From: Plantago ovata
Lineage: Eukaryota > Streptophyta > Magnoliopsida > Lamiales > Plantaginaceae
Assembly: GCA_028274465.1 (NCBI GenBank)
Contig: CM051456.1
Location: 84,120,753-84,184,752, forward strand
Reading direction: 5' to 3'
Length of the DNA: 64,000 nucleotides
Made by a program: the position numbers and the translations under genes. Shown piece by piece: positions 9,908 to 20,102 of this stretch (within the stretch, counting starts at the first letter, position 1; the number at the start of each line of letters is the position of its first letter). Under the pieces are notes generated by a model, which saw only the letters and a list, made by a program, of their open reading frames with translations, had not been told where the DNA came from and did not search any database.

Positions 9908-11329
9908 AGCTTCAGTGCGGCGGACACTATAGTGGGGATAAAACAGCCCGTAAGGTGTTACAAGCAGGATTTTTATGGCCATCCTTGCACCGAGATGCGA
10001 GAGAATTTGTGAAGAACTGTGACCCATGTCAGCGAGGGGGCAATATCGGCAAGAAGCAAGAAATGCCCCAGCAAGGGAATCTCGTAGTAGAACCTTTTGA
10101 TGTATGGGGAATAGATTTTATGGGACCATTCCCATCAAGCTCGAGATATGAGTACACTCTAGTCGCAGTGGACTTCGTCACTAAGTGGGTGGAGGCAGTC
10201 CCCACTAGGAAGAATGATGCTTCGGTAGTCTTGAAATTCTTGAAAGATGTGATCTTCACCCGGTTCGGAATTCCTAGAACAATCATCAGTGATGGAGGTT
10301 CTCACTTCGTCAACCGTTCTTTTGTCTCACTATTGAAGAAGTACATCGTTACCCATAATGTTGCTACACCATATCATCCACAAACCTCTGGGCAAGTAGA
10401 GGTTAGCAATCGGCAAATTAAGAAGATACATGAGCGTGTAGTGAAGCCTAGGAGGAAAGATTCGGCTGGAAAACTGAATGATGCGCTTTGGGCGTATAGA
10501 ACCAACTACAAAACAGTAATTGGCACCACACCGTACAGACTAGTGTTTGGGAAAGCATGCCACCTTCTAGTTGAGCTTGGGCACCGAGCATATTGGGCAA
10601 TTAAGGAGCTAAACCTTGATATGGGGAAAGCTGGGGAAGAAAGGTTGATGCAACATGACGAGCTTGATGAACTACGCCTCGGAGCCTATGAGAACTCCAA
10701 GCTTTACAAGGAACGAACCAAGAAGTATCACGACCGTGGCATTGTGCGTAAAGGGCTGATTCCTGGCCAGAAAGCCTTAGTGTTCAACTCCCGACTTCAT
10801 TTATTTCCAGGGAAGCTCCGTACTCGATGGGATGGACCATATGAGATTGTCCAAGTTGTTCCCCATGGAGCTGTAGAACTCTTGGACCCGAATACCGGAG
10901 ACACCTTCAAGGTGAATGGGCAGCGTGTTAAACCATACTTTGAGCTTCCCAGTGATCAAGTGGAGGTTGATCATTTCGACCTCACCACTCCCACCTTCAC
11001 ATGAAGGTATGTAGCTTGTAGTTTTTCTATTTTTCGAGTCCTTAGTGCTTTTCCCTTTGTGTTAGAGTATGTTTTAGGTGATAAAATAGGTAAAAGGTTG
11101 ATATTTTTCGTATTCGGAGGCAACAACGATGACCCAGGAGTCTGCAGCTCCCGGGCGGACCGCCCCACACGGGGCGGTGCTCATGGGAGCAGCAGAACGC
11201 CTGGGCGTTTTCTGCCGCTCCCAGGCGGACCGCCCCCCACCTGGGGCGGTGCGCCCGGGAAGGGCAGAACGCCCGGGCGTTCTGCGACTCCCCGACGGAT
11301 CACCCCGGAGGAGCAGGGGCCTGGGCACC
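9908..11329 (+). mobile_element. Element Z1, integrase and start of 3' region
   Basis: This is the visible left portion of Z1, an Athila-like element homologous to Z2. It resumes at 34965 beyond the X-minus insertion and ends with the 3' LTR 36615-37889. Its 5' LTR, gag, protease, RT and RNase H lie left of the window. The 11005-11329 stretch is non-coding and holds a dense array of GGGCGGACCGCCC-type palindromes (11145-11300). GCACC at 11325-11329 is repeated at 34960-34964 as the target-site duplication of X-minus. Z1 is broken by at least two large insertions. Confidence 0.88.
9955..11004 (+). CDS. Integrase domain of Z1 (Athila-like Ty3/gypsy)
   Basis: This 349-residue open frame covers most of an integrase, the enzyme that inserts retroelement cDNA into chromosomes. 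It opens in the zinc-binding region (FVKNCDPCQ). The catalytic core follows, with the first Asp in [12 protein letters not shown], the second in IISDGGSHF and the Glu in [13 protein letters not shown], the DD-35-E arrangement. The C terminus has the [16 protein letters not shown] block. No chromodomain is visible, in keeping with Athila rather than chromoviruses. The N-terminal part of the domain is cut by the Y1 insertion. Z2 carries the same domain at 61722-62997, so assignment is secure. Confidence 0.92.
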   Translation: MLQAGFLWPSLHRDAREFVKNCDPCQRGGNIGKKQEMPQQGNLVVEPFDVWGIDFMGPFPSSSRYEYTLVAVDFVTKWVEAVPTRKNDASVVLKFLKDVIFTRFGIPRTIISDGGSHFVNRSFVSLLKKYIVTHNVATPYHPQTSGQVEVSNRQIKKIHERVVKPRRKDSAGKLNDALWAYRTNYKTVIGTTPYRLVFGKACHLLVELGHRAYWAIKELNLDMGKAGEERLMQHDELDELRLGAYENSKLYKERTKKYHDRGIVRKGLIPGQKALVFNSRLHLFPGKLRTRWDGPYEIVQVVPHGAVELLDPNTGDTFKVNGQRVKPYFELPSDQVEVDHFDLTTPTFT

Positions 11330-12057
11330 TGATGAACCCGGGTTTGTCGGGTACCTGTTCAGTCAAATAAATTTGTTATTTAGCCAAAGGCAATCCACAA
11401 CTACAATGAAAACCGTAGTGTAGCAGTAGAATGACTCGAGTGTCGTTCTCTCAGGACTATAACTAGCTTTATCTATTTAACTAGAGAATATAAAACAGCA
11501 GACGTAATAGCAAAGGGGTTTCTAACAGATAATGGAGATTGGTGATAGTATGATCCTTCAAAGCATAACGGGTCGATAATCATGCGTAAATTCCTCGGTC
11601 TTGCATGGAGATCTTTGATCAATCTAATGTCCTGTTGCAATTATTAAGCACTACGAAGATAGCGATTCTGACAAGTCAAGCACTATTGTCCTATTGTGTT
11701 CCGTAATTATTCAACACTACGAAGATAAACTCGCGTACAGGTCGACGAGGGTCCAATTGTGCATAATAAATAATACAACATACGAGAATTTATACTGTGC
11801 CTGATCAACGAAATAAAGCAATAATACGGAGTATAATGCGCGATATAGCCATTAGCATGATTATCTTCCCTTCGCTAAGAATTCTCATACTACCACCAAC
11901 GATAAGTTTAGCTACTCATAATAGACATGCAATCAACAGAAATCAAAGAAGAAAACATGTTGAAAGATATAATAAAATAAGTAGAATAAACTGTAAGATA
12001 CAAAGTTACCGAAGGTTGTCAATCTCCGGAGAATTGCGATGCTACGAGCTCCAAACT
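11330..12057 (-). repeat. Partial 3' LTR of X-minus
   Basis: This aligns with the outer half of the X-type LTR at 33647-34375. It begins TGATGAACC at 11330 next to the TSD GCACC. Past about 12057 the sequence switches to the X-type internal 3' region, so the promoter-side half of this LTR is absent. Confidence 0.85.
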
Positions 12058-12834
12058 TTCTTTTTTTTTCGATTTTTTTCTAGCCAGCAGTAGCATAACA
12101 AAAAGAGAAACAAAATGACTCACACGACTTCCCCAAACCTATTCGAAAGAATAGGTTGGAGTACTAAATTTACGGAAAAGGAAAAATGAACTCATTATAC
12201 GGAAATGAAAAATGAAAACAAGTCTATGATGGTGTAACCCCCTCCCCAAACCTATTCGGAAGAATAAGTTATAAACAAAGGATCACACAACCTCACACTA
12301 CCTCCTTCCTAGGCATTTAGCAATCTCAAAGCATGGTGAAGACTTGTTGCCTCTTAGGTACATAATTACTCGGGAAAACAACCATAAGACCCTAACATGC
12401 ATCATCCTATTATAAAAGCCTTCGTGAACCGCAGTAGAGAAAACACCACTAAGTGATGTCGAGACTACCGAGCTTAACTAAGTGCAATACATAAATGTGA
12501 CAAGCCAAGCGAGAAAAACTCAAACAAATTCATAGAGATGAAGCATACGATTAATGGCATAGTCAGTTGATCTATCCAATAAAAAAGTTCAAAAAATTCG
12601 GCAATAAACTACATATAAAACATGCAATACTATCCTAGGATGAATGTATTGAATGCAACCTAAGAAATCTAAGAAAGCGGTAAACGTGTAAATGCAAATG
12701 CAAACAAAGAACAAGATACTAATCAACACAAAGCCAAACAATACTTAACATCACGGTTCACATCCCATCCCCCTTACGATACTTAAGCTAGCCCCTTGCA
12801 AAAGAGAATGAGTAATAAGAAGTGATACTAGATG
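12058..12834 (-). mobile_element. Non-coding 3' region of X-minus
   Basis: No gene is seen here. On the minus strand it has the CATCAC/GTGGTG hairpin (about 12448-12462) and two AACCTATTC/GAATAGGTT-type hairpins (about 12137-12158 and 12248-12270), each adjoining GGGGAGG or GGGGAAG. It is shorter than in the other copies because it ends at the truncated LTR. Confidence 0.8.
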
Positions 12835-12883
12835 TTACCGGACGGTTTGGCCCCGGTTGGCTGAGAGTGGACATGTCAAAGGA

Positions 12884-13789
12884 CTAATCATCGGGATGGT
12901 AATCCCCATAAAAGTCCGTCCACATGTCGGACATGAGCTCATTGGACTGACGTAGAGCCTCCTGCTGCTGCTGGATGAGCTGTTGCTGCTCCCACATTTG
13001 CTGCCTATCCTCTCGGCGGTGCTCCTCGAATATCTCCCAATCGCGGTTGTGCTGGACAATGTGCCTGTCGAGGTCCTGTCGCATGGCCGCGTTGTTGGCA
13101 TCAATTCTGTCGAAACGGCCGTCGAGGTAGGTACGGAATTCAGAGAAGTCAAATCCTCTAGACCCCTGTGGTGCTCGAGGCGGTGCATGCGGTGCTCTAT
13201 GGACAAACAGGATATCTGGGATAGGGGCTTGGCCAACATCGGCCTCCATAGCATCCTCACGATCGGAATCACTCGGCTGGAAAGGTGCTCCTACATCAGC
13301 AGCGGCAGCCGTGGGGTTCTTCAACTGATACCTTGTCAGCTGCACCTCAATGGTCGAGGGTGAAAGGGCAGCGACCTCGCAACCCCCCTCCTCAATATCA
13401 TCGACCCCATGATATTTGCAGTAGGCTGTGATGAAGCTTGGGAAGATGAAAGGCTTCCTCTTCTTTTCCCAGTGGCCCTCGTACTCCTCATACATAATGT
13501 GCCCTATGTCGATCTGATGTCTGTCTATCAGGCTGTAGAGGAGCTCGGCGTAGTAGGGCTGAATCCACGAGTCATTCTTCCTAGGGATCAAGTTGGAGAT
13601 ACAAAATTTCATCATCACCTTAGCTTCAATGCTAAGGTCGCTCTGACTGATCCGTGTAGGTTCTCCCCCGATTTCTGGATATCGATATTCCCGGTTGTAG
13701 ATCACGTCTGTGATATGTCTTCCGATCCCCCGAGAGGTCCTCGAATACAGGTAGGCATGGTCGTTCCCTGTGAATTCCTGGTGCCCCAA
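12884..13789 (-). CDS. aORF product (plant retroelement-associated protein), larger part
   Basis: This 301-residue open frame belongs to an additional ORF found in plant Athila/Ogre-type elements. The block KFCISNLIPRKNDSWIQPYY followed by AELLYSLIDRHQIDIG and FPSFITAYCKYHGV is, from memory, the hallmark of the protein annotated in plant genomes as putative plant transposon protein. No enzymatic motif is seen. The C-terminal third is Gln-rich (QQQLIQQQQ), likely coiled-coil or disordered. Related sequence continues to 14087, where Y2 is inserted, and on the other side at 30056-30171. Its function is unknown. It sits between gag-protease and the 3' region, where Athila elements carry their env-like gene. 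Confidence 0.6.
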   Translation of the reverse strand: MGHQEFTGNDHAYLYSRTSRGIGRHITDVIYNREYRYPEIGGEPTRISQSDLSIEAKVMMKFCISNLIPRKNDSWIQPYYAELLYSLIDRHQIDIGHIMYEEYEGHWEKKRKPFIFPSFITAYCKYHGVDDIEEGGCEVAALSPSTIEVQLTRYQLKNPTAAAADVGAPFQPSDSDREDAMEADVGQAPIPDILFVHRAPHAPPRAPQGSRGFDFSEFRTYLDGRFDRIDANNAAMRQDLDRHIVQHNRDWEIFEEHRREDRQQMWEQQQLIQQQQEALRQSNELMSDMWTDFYGDYHPDD

Positions 13790-14087
13790 ATGGATGAATG
13801 AAGAAATGTGCTCTGGTGTCTACCGTATTATCAGGCCTCGGACTAGTACCCCATTCTTCTCCTCGAGATCTGTGTATCCAGTGTAGAACTCTTGGAGGAG
13901 GCTCTCGTCGTACCCCTTGAACCTGTTGGAACTGTACCATACCCAATTCCTTTGTGACCCCAATCGTGATAGCGTCCTATACCCCGCTTTATCAACTGCT
14001 GACTCTGGAATATCAATCCTCCTGTCAGGGATGATCGATCTCCCCCCGTCTCCCCCCGTCGGCCATCTCCGCTTCTAGCCTTTGACG
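13790..14087 (-). pseudogene. aORF of X-minus, stretch next to Y2
   Basis: This is aORF-related sequence on the minus strand between the larger open part and the Y2 insertion. Blocks such as LLQEFYTGYTDLEEKNG resemble VVEDFYIAFTDYNERTG of the Y2 aORF. TGACG at 14083-14087 is one half of the Y2 target-site duplication. The gene as a whole is broken. Confidence 0.6.
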
Positions 14088-15489
14088 TGATGAACGTATT
14101 TTTGACGCGTTCATCTTGTCTTTTTCACCTTCTTTTGCTATCTTTTAGCCTTGTTTTTTGATTAGTTTTGTAGAATAGTGTCACGTTTATAGTTTTCTGC
14201 ATTTTCAGGCACTTAGGTACGAAATGGCATTTTTGGAGCTAAAAACGAGCTTTTTTGATAGAAAATGGCCCCGTTGAAGTTCCTTGATCTCCATGGCTTG
14301 TTCGTGAGTGTTTGAGCATCAATAAGCATCGAGAAGGATGAGTCCAAGGCACCCGAGGGCCGTGCGAGGGCAAAAAGATTGAGTTTGAAGACAAAAATCT
14401 GCCCAGGAGCCAAGCTAAACGCCTGGAATAGTGAAGCGCTCCGCTTCATTTTCTAGGAGCTTTGGCACAGAAGCCAAGCGAAGCGCTTGGAGGGCCAAAG
14501 CGCTTCGCTTGCCAAGCGCTCCGCTTGGCCTCTCCAAGCGGTCCGCTTGGCAGCGGTTACGTTTTCAGACTTTCCTTCTTAGATCTGATCTTCAGTCATT
14601 TTTTGGATACTTTTGAACTGTAGCTTCGTTTTGGAGAGCTCCTAATCCCCAAAACTCAGAGAAAACTCAGATTACATTGTATTTTAGCTTGGATTAAAGG
14701 TTTGGCATAGGATTTCAGCCATTGTTTCATCTACGGAGAGGTTTTCATCAATACCCACCGATTAGTGACAGCTTGGTGGTAACATTGTATCATTATCTCT
14801 TTTCTAGTAGTTTGATTTTATGTATTCTATTTACAATTCATATGATTTGATGTCTATGTTGATGAATATGAGTAGCTAAATCCTTTGTGTTGGTGGTAGA
14901 ATGTAGAATATGCATGCTATGGGTTATGTTTATGCTTACATGAGATTGTGATTCAATCTTGCTGCAAATCCCTTCATATGATTCTTAGTTGCCTATAAAA
15001 TATATTCGAATTGAGTATAGTGACAAACTCTTGGTCAATGAAAGCTATAGGATTGTATGTTAGAGATTTGCAGCATGCTAGATAAATGGTGTTAGTGACA
15101 AGCACCTCTAAAGTATTGATAGTGGTCTTTTATGATGTGTGTCTTGAAAGTTACCTAGACGAGTTGCTTAGCAGACTTGATCGAAGGTTTTACGCACTGA
15201 ACTTGTGAGCATATTCGTAACCCATGCATGTGTATTTGATTTCTACCACCAACCGTTTTCCAAACTTGATTACAACAATCTGATTTCTCGTTGCTTTGTT
15301 CTAAGAAAGCGATTCTATAAACATTTGAACTCGGTGTCTGAAATAACTAGCAAAAACCTCAAACAGAACCACGTTAGGTCCCGAGAGAATGACACTCGGG
15401 GAAAACTTGCCATTGCACTCTAGTTTGTGTAGTGATAAGTGTTCTTTGGCTTTTGAAACAAATTTAATTGGTGAAAAACGACATCATCA
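14088..15489 (+). repeat. 5' LTR of Y2
   Basis: Starts TGATGAACGTA and ends CATCATCA. A palindromic block CCAAGCG-NNN-CGCTTGG and relatives lies at about 14432-14556. It matches 28656-30055 (same element) and 8537-9907 (Y1). Confidence 0.93.
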
Positions 15490-15492
15490 ATT

Positions 15493-15510
15493 TGGCGCCG
15501 CTGCCGGGGA
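15493..15510 (+). other. Primer-binding site of Y2 (tRNA-Asp type)
   Basis: The 18 bases after the LTR are close to TGGCGCCGTTGCCGGGGA, complementary to the 3' end of plant tRNA-Asp, the primer known for Athila-like elements. It lies 3 bp inside the LTR. Confidence 0.85.
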
Positions 15511-15632
15511 CTTAACTCCTTTGGTTGGTGTTTTTGTTTTGGTTTTTTCAGCCAACATCTCTTCTTTGTCTCATTTCTGTTTTTGTTTCTTTTTGCTTGA
15601 GATACTCACTATCTTGTATTTCAGGTGAGTGC

Positions 15633-17665
15633 ATGCCTAGAACCCGAACGGGTGGACCTATTATTGAACCTTTTGTAGACGAGATCGATCGTTTGTTTCC
15701 AAGGAGAAGGAGGAATTTGAATCTCGAGTTTGAAGAAGTAGCATCTAGAGCTTCCACTTCTGGTATTCGGGAAGAGTCTTCTTCTTATCTTTTGGAGCCA
15801 ATTCTTGAATCTGTTTACTTGGAAGGTGAAATGGCGGAGCGGCCTATACGTACACTTACTAAGCCTACGGTTGGGGCTAGAGGACCAGCAATTGTCCTCA
15901 ATGATGCCACAAGGAACTTGGAGATCAAGAATCACATGTTCCAACAACTTCCCAAATTCTATGGGATGGCTAATGAGGACGTGATTGGGTACTTGAATGA
16001 GCTCGAGAATTTCGTTCTCCATCTTGGGCGACCAGGGGCTGGTGTTACGGATGATGATCTCCTTAAGAAGGTCTTTTCTATGGGGCTAGGTGATCGTGCA
16101 AAGGCTTGACTTAATACTTTGGAGGCCGGGTCTTTGACAACATGGGATCTTTGCTTTGATAAGTTCATGGAGCGTTACTACCCCGCTTCCAAGACAATGG
16201 CTATGAAGAGACAAATTAGCTCCTTCGAGCAGAGGTATGATGAGCCTTTCCACGAGGCCTATGATCGATTCATGGGGTTGCATCATCGATGCCCACATCA
16301 CGGGTATGATAAAGGTCAGCTTCTCCAATTCTTTTACAATGGTTTACATCCCGAGATTCAATCTCAGGTGGATAGTATTTGTGGAGGTAGTATGGGGGAG
16401 TTGCTTCCTTCTCAAGCTCAAGTGAAGCTGGACATGATGTACCGGAATTCCCAAAACCGGAATGTGAGGACTCGTGTGCTCCAAAAGGAGCAAAGAGGTG
16501 AGGCCAAGGTAGTGGTACAACAAAATTCCTTCGATGGGTTCGCCCATGAAGTGAAGCAAGCTTTGAGGCAAAGCGTTCCTTCTCCTTCTACGGAAGTTTG
16601 TGGTGTGTGCAAGAACTATGGGCACCCGGCCTATTTATGCCGTTCTAAATTCGCTAGAGAGCAATATATCACGAACGATGTCCGTCAAGAAGTGTATGCT
16701 GCTGAGGGAGAGCAAGTAGTTGGAGATGTGAACTACGGGCAAGGATATGGCAATATGAGGCCACAAAACCGTGGGCCCCGAGGTGGGTACCAGAATCAAG
16801 GCAACCGTGGTTATCTTCATAACCCGGAACAAAAAGCCTATGGGCCTAATCAAGACAGAAGTCGTCTCAGCTATGGGAACAATTGGTATGAAGGAGCACC
16901 GTCTTCTAATCATACATCTCCACCTCAGGTTGCTAGTTCGGGACCACAAGGTGGAGGGGTGCTTCCTTCACCTCTTGTCTCTTCTCTCAACGATCTTGTG
17001 TTGAAGACTAATAAGTTTATGGAGCATTACTATCATAATGAAGCTACTAACAATCAGCGGTTTGAGAAGCTTGAGGCTAGTAGTAGCAACCTCCATAAGA
17101 AGTTGCAAGAGTTGATAGATCGGGGGGCTAGTAGAGAGGAAGGGAAGTTTCCCGGGAACACGGAGAAGGCTATGGCCATAAGCGTGGTAACTGATTTGCC
17201 CGTGGAGATCACGGTTGTGAGAGACAATGCACTATTTGAGGTGCCAAGTTGCAAGATAACTGAAACTTGCAAGGTGAGTGAGGAGGTCGAGACTCCTAAG
17301 GTGGTTATGGAAGAGGAAGTTGTTGCGCAATCTGATGCGATAGTTGAAGAGGTGAAAGAAAACTCATCGTCTGAGGATGAGATGGTGGATATGGTGGAAG
17401 TGCCCATCCAAGAGAGCTTTGATGTTGAAATCGGCTTGGGGAAGAAGGACGGAATAGTGGCAACTCTAGACACGGGAGCGGGTGTGAATGTTATACCCTT
17501 GAACGTGTATGAAGAGTCGGGTTTGTCTGGCTTGAGACCTATGAAATGCTTGGTGCAATTAGCGGATGGGTCCATGAAAAAGCCGTTGGGTGTGATTGAG
17601 AACTTGGCGGTGAGGGTTGCCGGTGTAGAGGTGAAGACTAATTTCATCGTTATGCCTACATCTTC
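15633..17665 (+). CDS. Gag and start of protease of Y2
   Basis: This region encodes an Athila-type Gag followed by an aspartic protease. The gag core is recognised by RGPAIVLNDATRNLEIKNH, FQQLPKFYGMANEDVIGYL, RPGAGVTDDDLLKKVFSMGL and CPHHGYDKGQLLQFFYNGL. A zinc knuckle CGVCKNYGHPAYLC (C-x2-C-x4-H-x4-C) would bind the RNA genome. After a Gly/Asn/Tyr-rich stretch and an acidic linker comes the protease signature ATLDTGAGVNVIPLNVYE, with the catalytic Asp in LDTGA. The likely start is ATG 15633 (MPRTRTGG). The region ends where Cassandra is inserted. It is broken in a small number of places. Confidence 0.88.
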
Positions 17666-17700
17666 TGTAACGCCCCAGATTTCAGAAGCTTAAAAAGGGT

Positions 17701-17829
17701 TGAGAACGCTACTCATACCATCAAGGTGCACCTTTCTTTTCGGGAATCCACCTAGAAGAACTTCAGAGTTAAGCGTGCTTGCTCTGGAGCAATTCTAGGA
17801 TGGGTGACCCACTGGGAAGTTCCCGGTGC
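17701..17829 (+). other. 5S rRNA-like segment in Cassandra 5' LTR
   Basis: AGTTAAGCGTGCTTG and TAGGATGGGTGACC are the internal promoter (A box to C box) region of plant 5S rRNA, followed by CTGGGAAGTTCCCGGTG, close to the 5S 3' part. Known Cassandra LTRs carry such a sequence with a potential RNA polymerase III promoter. This is not a functional 5S gene: the ends and several stem positions depart from 5S. Confidence 0.9.
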
Positions 17830-18111
17830 GCGCACGAGTGAGGACAAAGTGCGCAGATGAGAACCCGTGTTGGTCTGTGGGGCCAGCATATCACCCCGGA
17901 GAGCGCCCATGAGTAACCACGCCGGCCGGATTGGTCGGGTCGTTACAAATGGTATCAGAGCCTAGATCAACCCAAAGCCCGCATCGGGTGGACGGTTGGT
18001 AAATGTTATTTTCAGTTTGTTACCCCCACCACTTAAGGCGCTCGACGAGGACGTCGAGGCTTTAAGGGGGGTAGATTGTAACGCCCTAGATTTCAGAAGC
18101 TTAAAAAGGGT

Positions 18112-18240
18112 TGAGAACGCTACTCATACCATCAAGGTGCACCTTTCTTTTCGGGAATCCACCTAGAAGAACTTCAGAGTTAAGCGTGCTTGCTCTGGAG
18201 CAATTCTAGGATGGGTGACCCACTGGGAAGTTCCCGGTGC
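18112..18240 (+). other. 5S rRNA-like segment in Cassandra 3' LTR
   Basis: Second copy of the 5S-derived stretch, nearly identical to 17701-17829, with the same AGTTAAGCGTGCTTG and TAGGATGGGTGACC blocks. Confidence 0.9.
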
Positions 18241-18358
18241 GCGCACGAGTTAGGACAAAGTGCGCGGATGAGAACCCGTGTTGGTCTGTGGGGCCAGCAT
18301 ATCACCCCGGAGAGCGCCCATGAGTAACCACGCCGGCCGGATTGGTCGGGTCGTTACA

Positions 18359-18637
18359 TCTTCTGCTAAGCTCAAGGATGTGGTTCTCTTGGGTAGAGCC
18401 TTCATCAACAAAGTGCGTATGGTCATAGACATGTATCGCCGAACATGTCACTTTGAGGTAAATGGCAAGCAACACACGTTGCGAGCCATTGTTGATTCAT
18501 GTGCTTATGTTGATACTAACGAACTTGTAGGATTTTTTGGTCCACTTTATGTTCGTCAAGATGTGCAGGGAATTGATGCTTTGAGAGGCAATTGGAGGGG
18601 GAAGTCTAGTACCCAAGGTGAAATCAATCCCGCATGA
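18359..18637 (+). CDS. Protease C-terminal part of Y2, after Cassandra
   Basis: Beyond the Cassandra insertion the retropepsin fold continues with KDVVLLGRAFINKVRMVIDMY, the conserved flap-to-C-terminal region (LLGR plus F/I..), and FEVNGKQHTLRA, which X-plus also has at the end of its protease. The reading frame then runs into about 50 residues with no recognised domain and ends at 18637. RT, which would follow in an autonomous element, is absent: the next landmark is the GGGAGGCAACCC hairpin at about 18683. Confidence 0.8.
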   Translation, partial: SSAKLKDVVLLGRAFINKVRMVIDMYRRTCHFEVNGKQHTLRAIVDSCAYVDTNELVGFFGPLYVRQDVQGIDALRGNWRGKSSTQGEINPA

Positions 18638-18679
18638 GTTGTGAAGAGTCGAGCCAACGACTTTTAAACGAAGGCGCTT

Positions 18680-18702
18680 CTCGGGAGGCAACCCGAGGTT
18701 GT
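18680..18702 (+). other. CTCGGG-AGGCAA-CCCGAG hairpin after gag-protease (Y2)
   Basis: A 6-bp stem with loop AGGCAA lies 40-60 bp after the end of the coding region. The same loop with a different, still fully paired stem (TCCGGG/CCCGGA) occurs in X-plus at about 24087-24104 and in X-minus at about 31279-31296 on the minus strand. Confidence 0.7.
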
Positions 18703-19737
18703 AAGTACTTGCATATAGATTAGGAGCACGTTTAAAATTTTGTTTCGTTGATTAAACAAGGTTTTTGGGGTGAAAATTTAGCAAAAGTCGAAAAAAATGG
18801 ATTTGGGAGCTTCAGGTCCCAAGCGAACCGCTTGGCAAGCCCAAGCGGTCCGCTTGGATTTCCAGTAAGAATTTCATTCTTACTGGAAATTCAAGCGGAG
18901 CGCTTGGCAGGTGCAAGCGGTCCGCTTGGATTTCAAGTAAGAATTTCATTCTCACTGGAAATCCAAGCGGAGCGCTTGGCAGGTCCCAAGCGGACCGCTT
19001 GCCAAGCGCTTCGCTTGGGACGGTCCAAGCGCTTCGCTTGGCTTTCCTTAAGAAAGCTAAGCGGGGCACTTGTGTATTAAAGCTCCCCACTTCGTTTTTC
19101 TTCCTCCATTGCCGATTTAGCACCCCAAAAATCTCAATCTCTCTCAATTCTCCACCAATTCTTGCAATCTTGTGCATTTTACAAAGCCCATCACCCCCTC
19201 TATCATCTAAACCGATCAAATTTCACGTTTGAAGCATCCATAACAAGGAATCAAAGGTACCTCTCATGAACCCTAACTTTCTTGAATTTGGGATTTTATC
19301 TTAATTAGCTTCAATTGTGTTATGCATTGGTTAATTAGAGTTTGATGATGATTGTTGAGCATGTTGCTTACTAGATGTGATGTCTAAATTCGAATTTTGC
19401 TCCTCTTGATTTATGATGAACTCTATTGCTCGAATTTTTGCTATATAATTGTTTAATGATTGTTAGCCTTGAATTTGAGTTATGATTACGGTGATGTTGT
19501 GAGTGCATGAGAATGTGTTGGATTGGTTGGGTAATTCGATTGGAGAGTTTGTTTGCTTGGTTTAGATTCGTATGGATTTATCGTAACGAAGTGTTAAAGC
19601 TTCTCGATTTGTTCATATGAACTTTAGCAAGCCCTCAAACTCACCATGAGATTACTTGAGTGAGTATTGGAGTCTAGAAGTCAAGTCTAAGTCTCATTGT
19701 CTCTTGAAGTTATCTAATAAGATTATTCTAGGTACAA
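18703..19737 (+). promoter_or_regulatory. Palindrome-rich block and leader upstream of the Y2 aORF
   Basis: No gene is seen in this stretch. At 18818-19070 there are about eight CCAAGCG-NNN-CGCTTGG-type palindromes interleaved with a longer perfect palindrome at 18858-18890 (15-bp arms ATTTCCAGTAAGAAT around TTC) and a diverged second copy at about 18930-18962. From 19080 it becomes a pyrimidine-rich, UTR-like sequence with CATGAACCCTAA near 19266. The same leader layout occurs in X-minus (30172-31080, minus strand). I infer an internal promoter and 5' leader for the aORF. Confidence 0.5.
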
Positions 19738-20102
19738 TGGCATCAAGAAGAACCAAGAGATCAAGGGGAGAAGGGACCTCGAGTGCCCAACAAACGGCCA
19801 CACCCGGCGAGTATCGCCAATCGGGGAGGGCAAGGCAATTCGAAGCGAGTTTCCATGCCCACAAGTACACGTACATTTCTGAGAGGAGCATTCGCTTCAC
19901 GGCTGGTGAGAGCGAGTTGGATGGTGCCAGAGAGCTCAACAAGCTCATTACTGAGCGAGGATGGAAGTACTATGGCGAGGTCATGCCAAATTGGGACCAA
20001 GCAGTAGTGGAGGACTTCTACATTGCCTTCACGGACTACAATGAACGGACCGGTGGTAGTGGGAGTGCCTTTCCTAACACCCCCTACGACCCCTTCTCCT
20101 AG
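19738..20102 (+). CDS. aORF N-terminal part of Y2
   Basis: This open frame of about 121 residues starts MASRRTKRSRGEGTSS, a basic, Ser-rich start typical of plant retroelement aORF products. It continues with ERGWKYYGEVMPNWDQAV and VEDFYIAFTDYNERTGGSG. The X-minus aORF begins in the same style (MAPRSRRAGTNTKGKG). The block recognisable in X-minus (KNDSWIQPYY onwards) is not present here, so only the N-terminal third of the protein is represented. No catalytic motif is seen and the function is unknown. Confidence 0.55.

Larger units (their letters stand above)
17666..18358 (+). mobile_element. Cassandra TRIM element
   Basis: Two 282-bp direct repeats (17666-17947 and 18077-18358) start TGTAACG and end GTTACA, and are flanked by TCTTC on both sides. 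After the first repeat comes TGGTATCAGAGCC, the initiator-Met tRNA primer-binding site, and before the second comes a GGGGGG purine tract. Each LTR contains a 5S rRNA-like stretch, which identifies Cassandra. The internal region is only 129 bp and codes for nothing, so it must be mobilised by other elements. About 3 LTR differences in 282 suggest roughly 0.4 million years at 1.3e-8. It is structurally complete for a TRIM and lies inside the protease region of Y2. Confidence 0.95.

Noticed and set aside
11059-11370. GC-rich overlapping frames on both strands near 11059-11370 and 63066-63419
   Set aside because: They are by-products of the GC palindrome arrays, open on both strands because of composition, and are not shared as proteins between Z1 and Z2.
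17701-17829. A 5S rRNA gene
   Set aside because: The 5S-like sequence occurs twice inside the LTRs of a TRIM with primer site and target duplication; it is the Cassandra signature and departs from 5S at its ends.
18818-19070. A CRISPR-like array of palindromic repeats
   Set aside because: Repeats are irregular in spacing, have no unique spacers of constant length, and lie in plant retroelement DNA.
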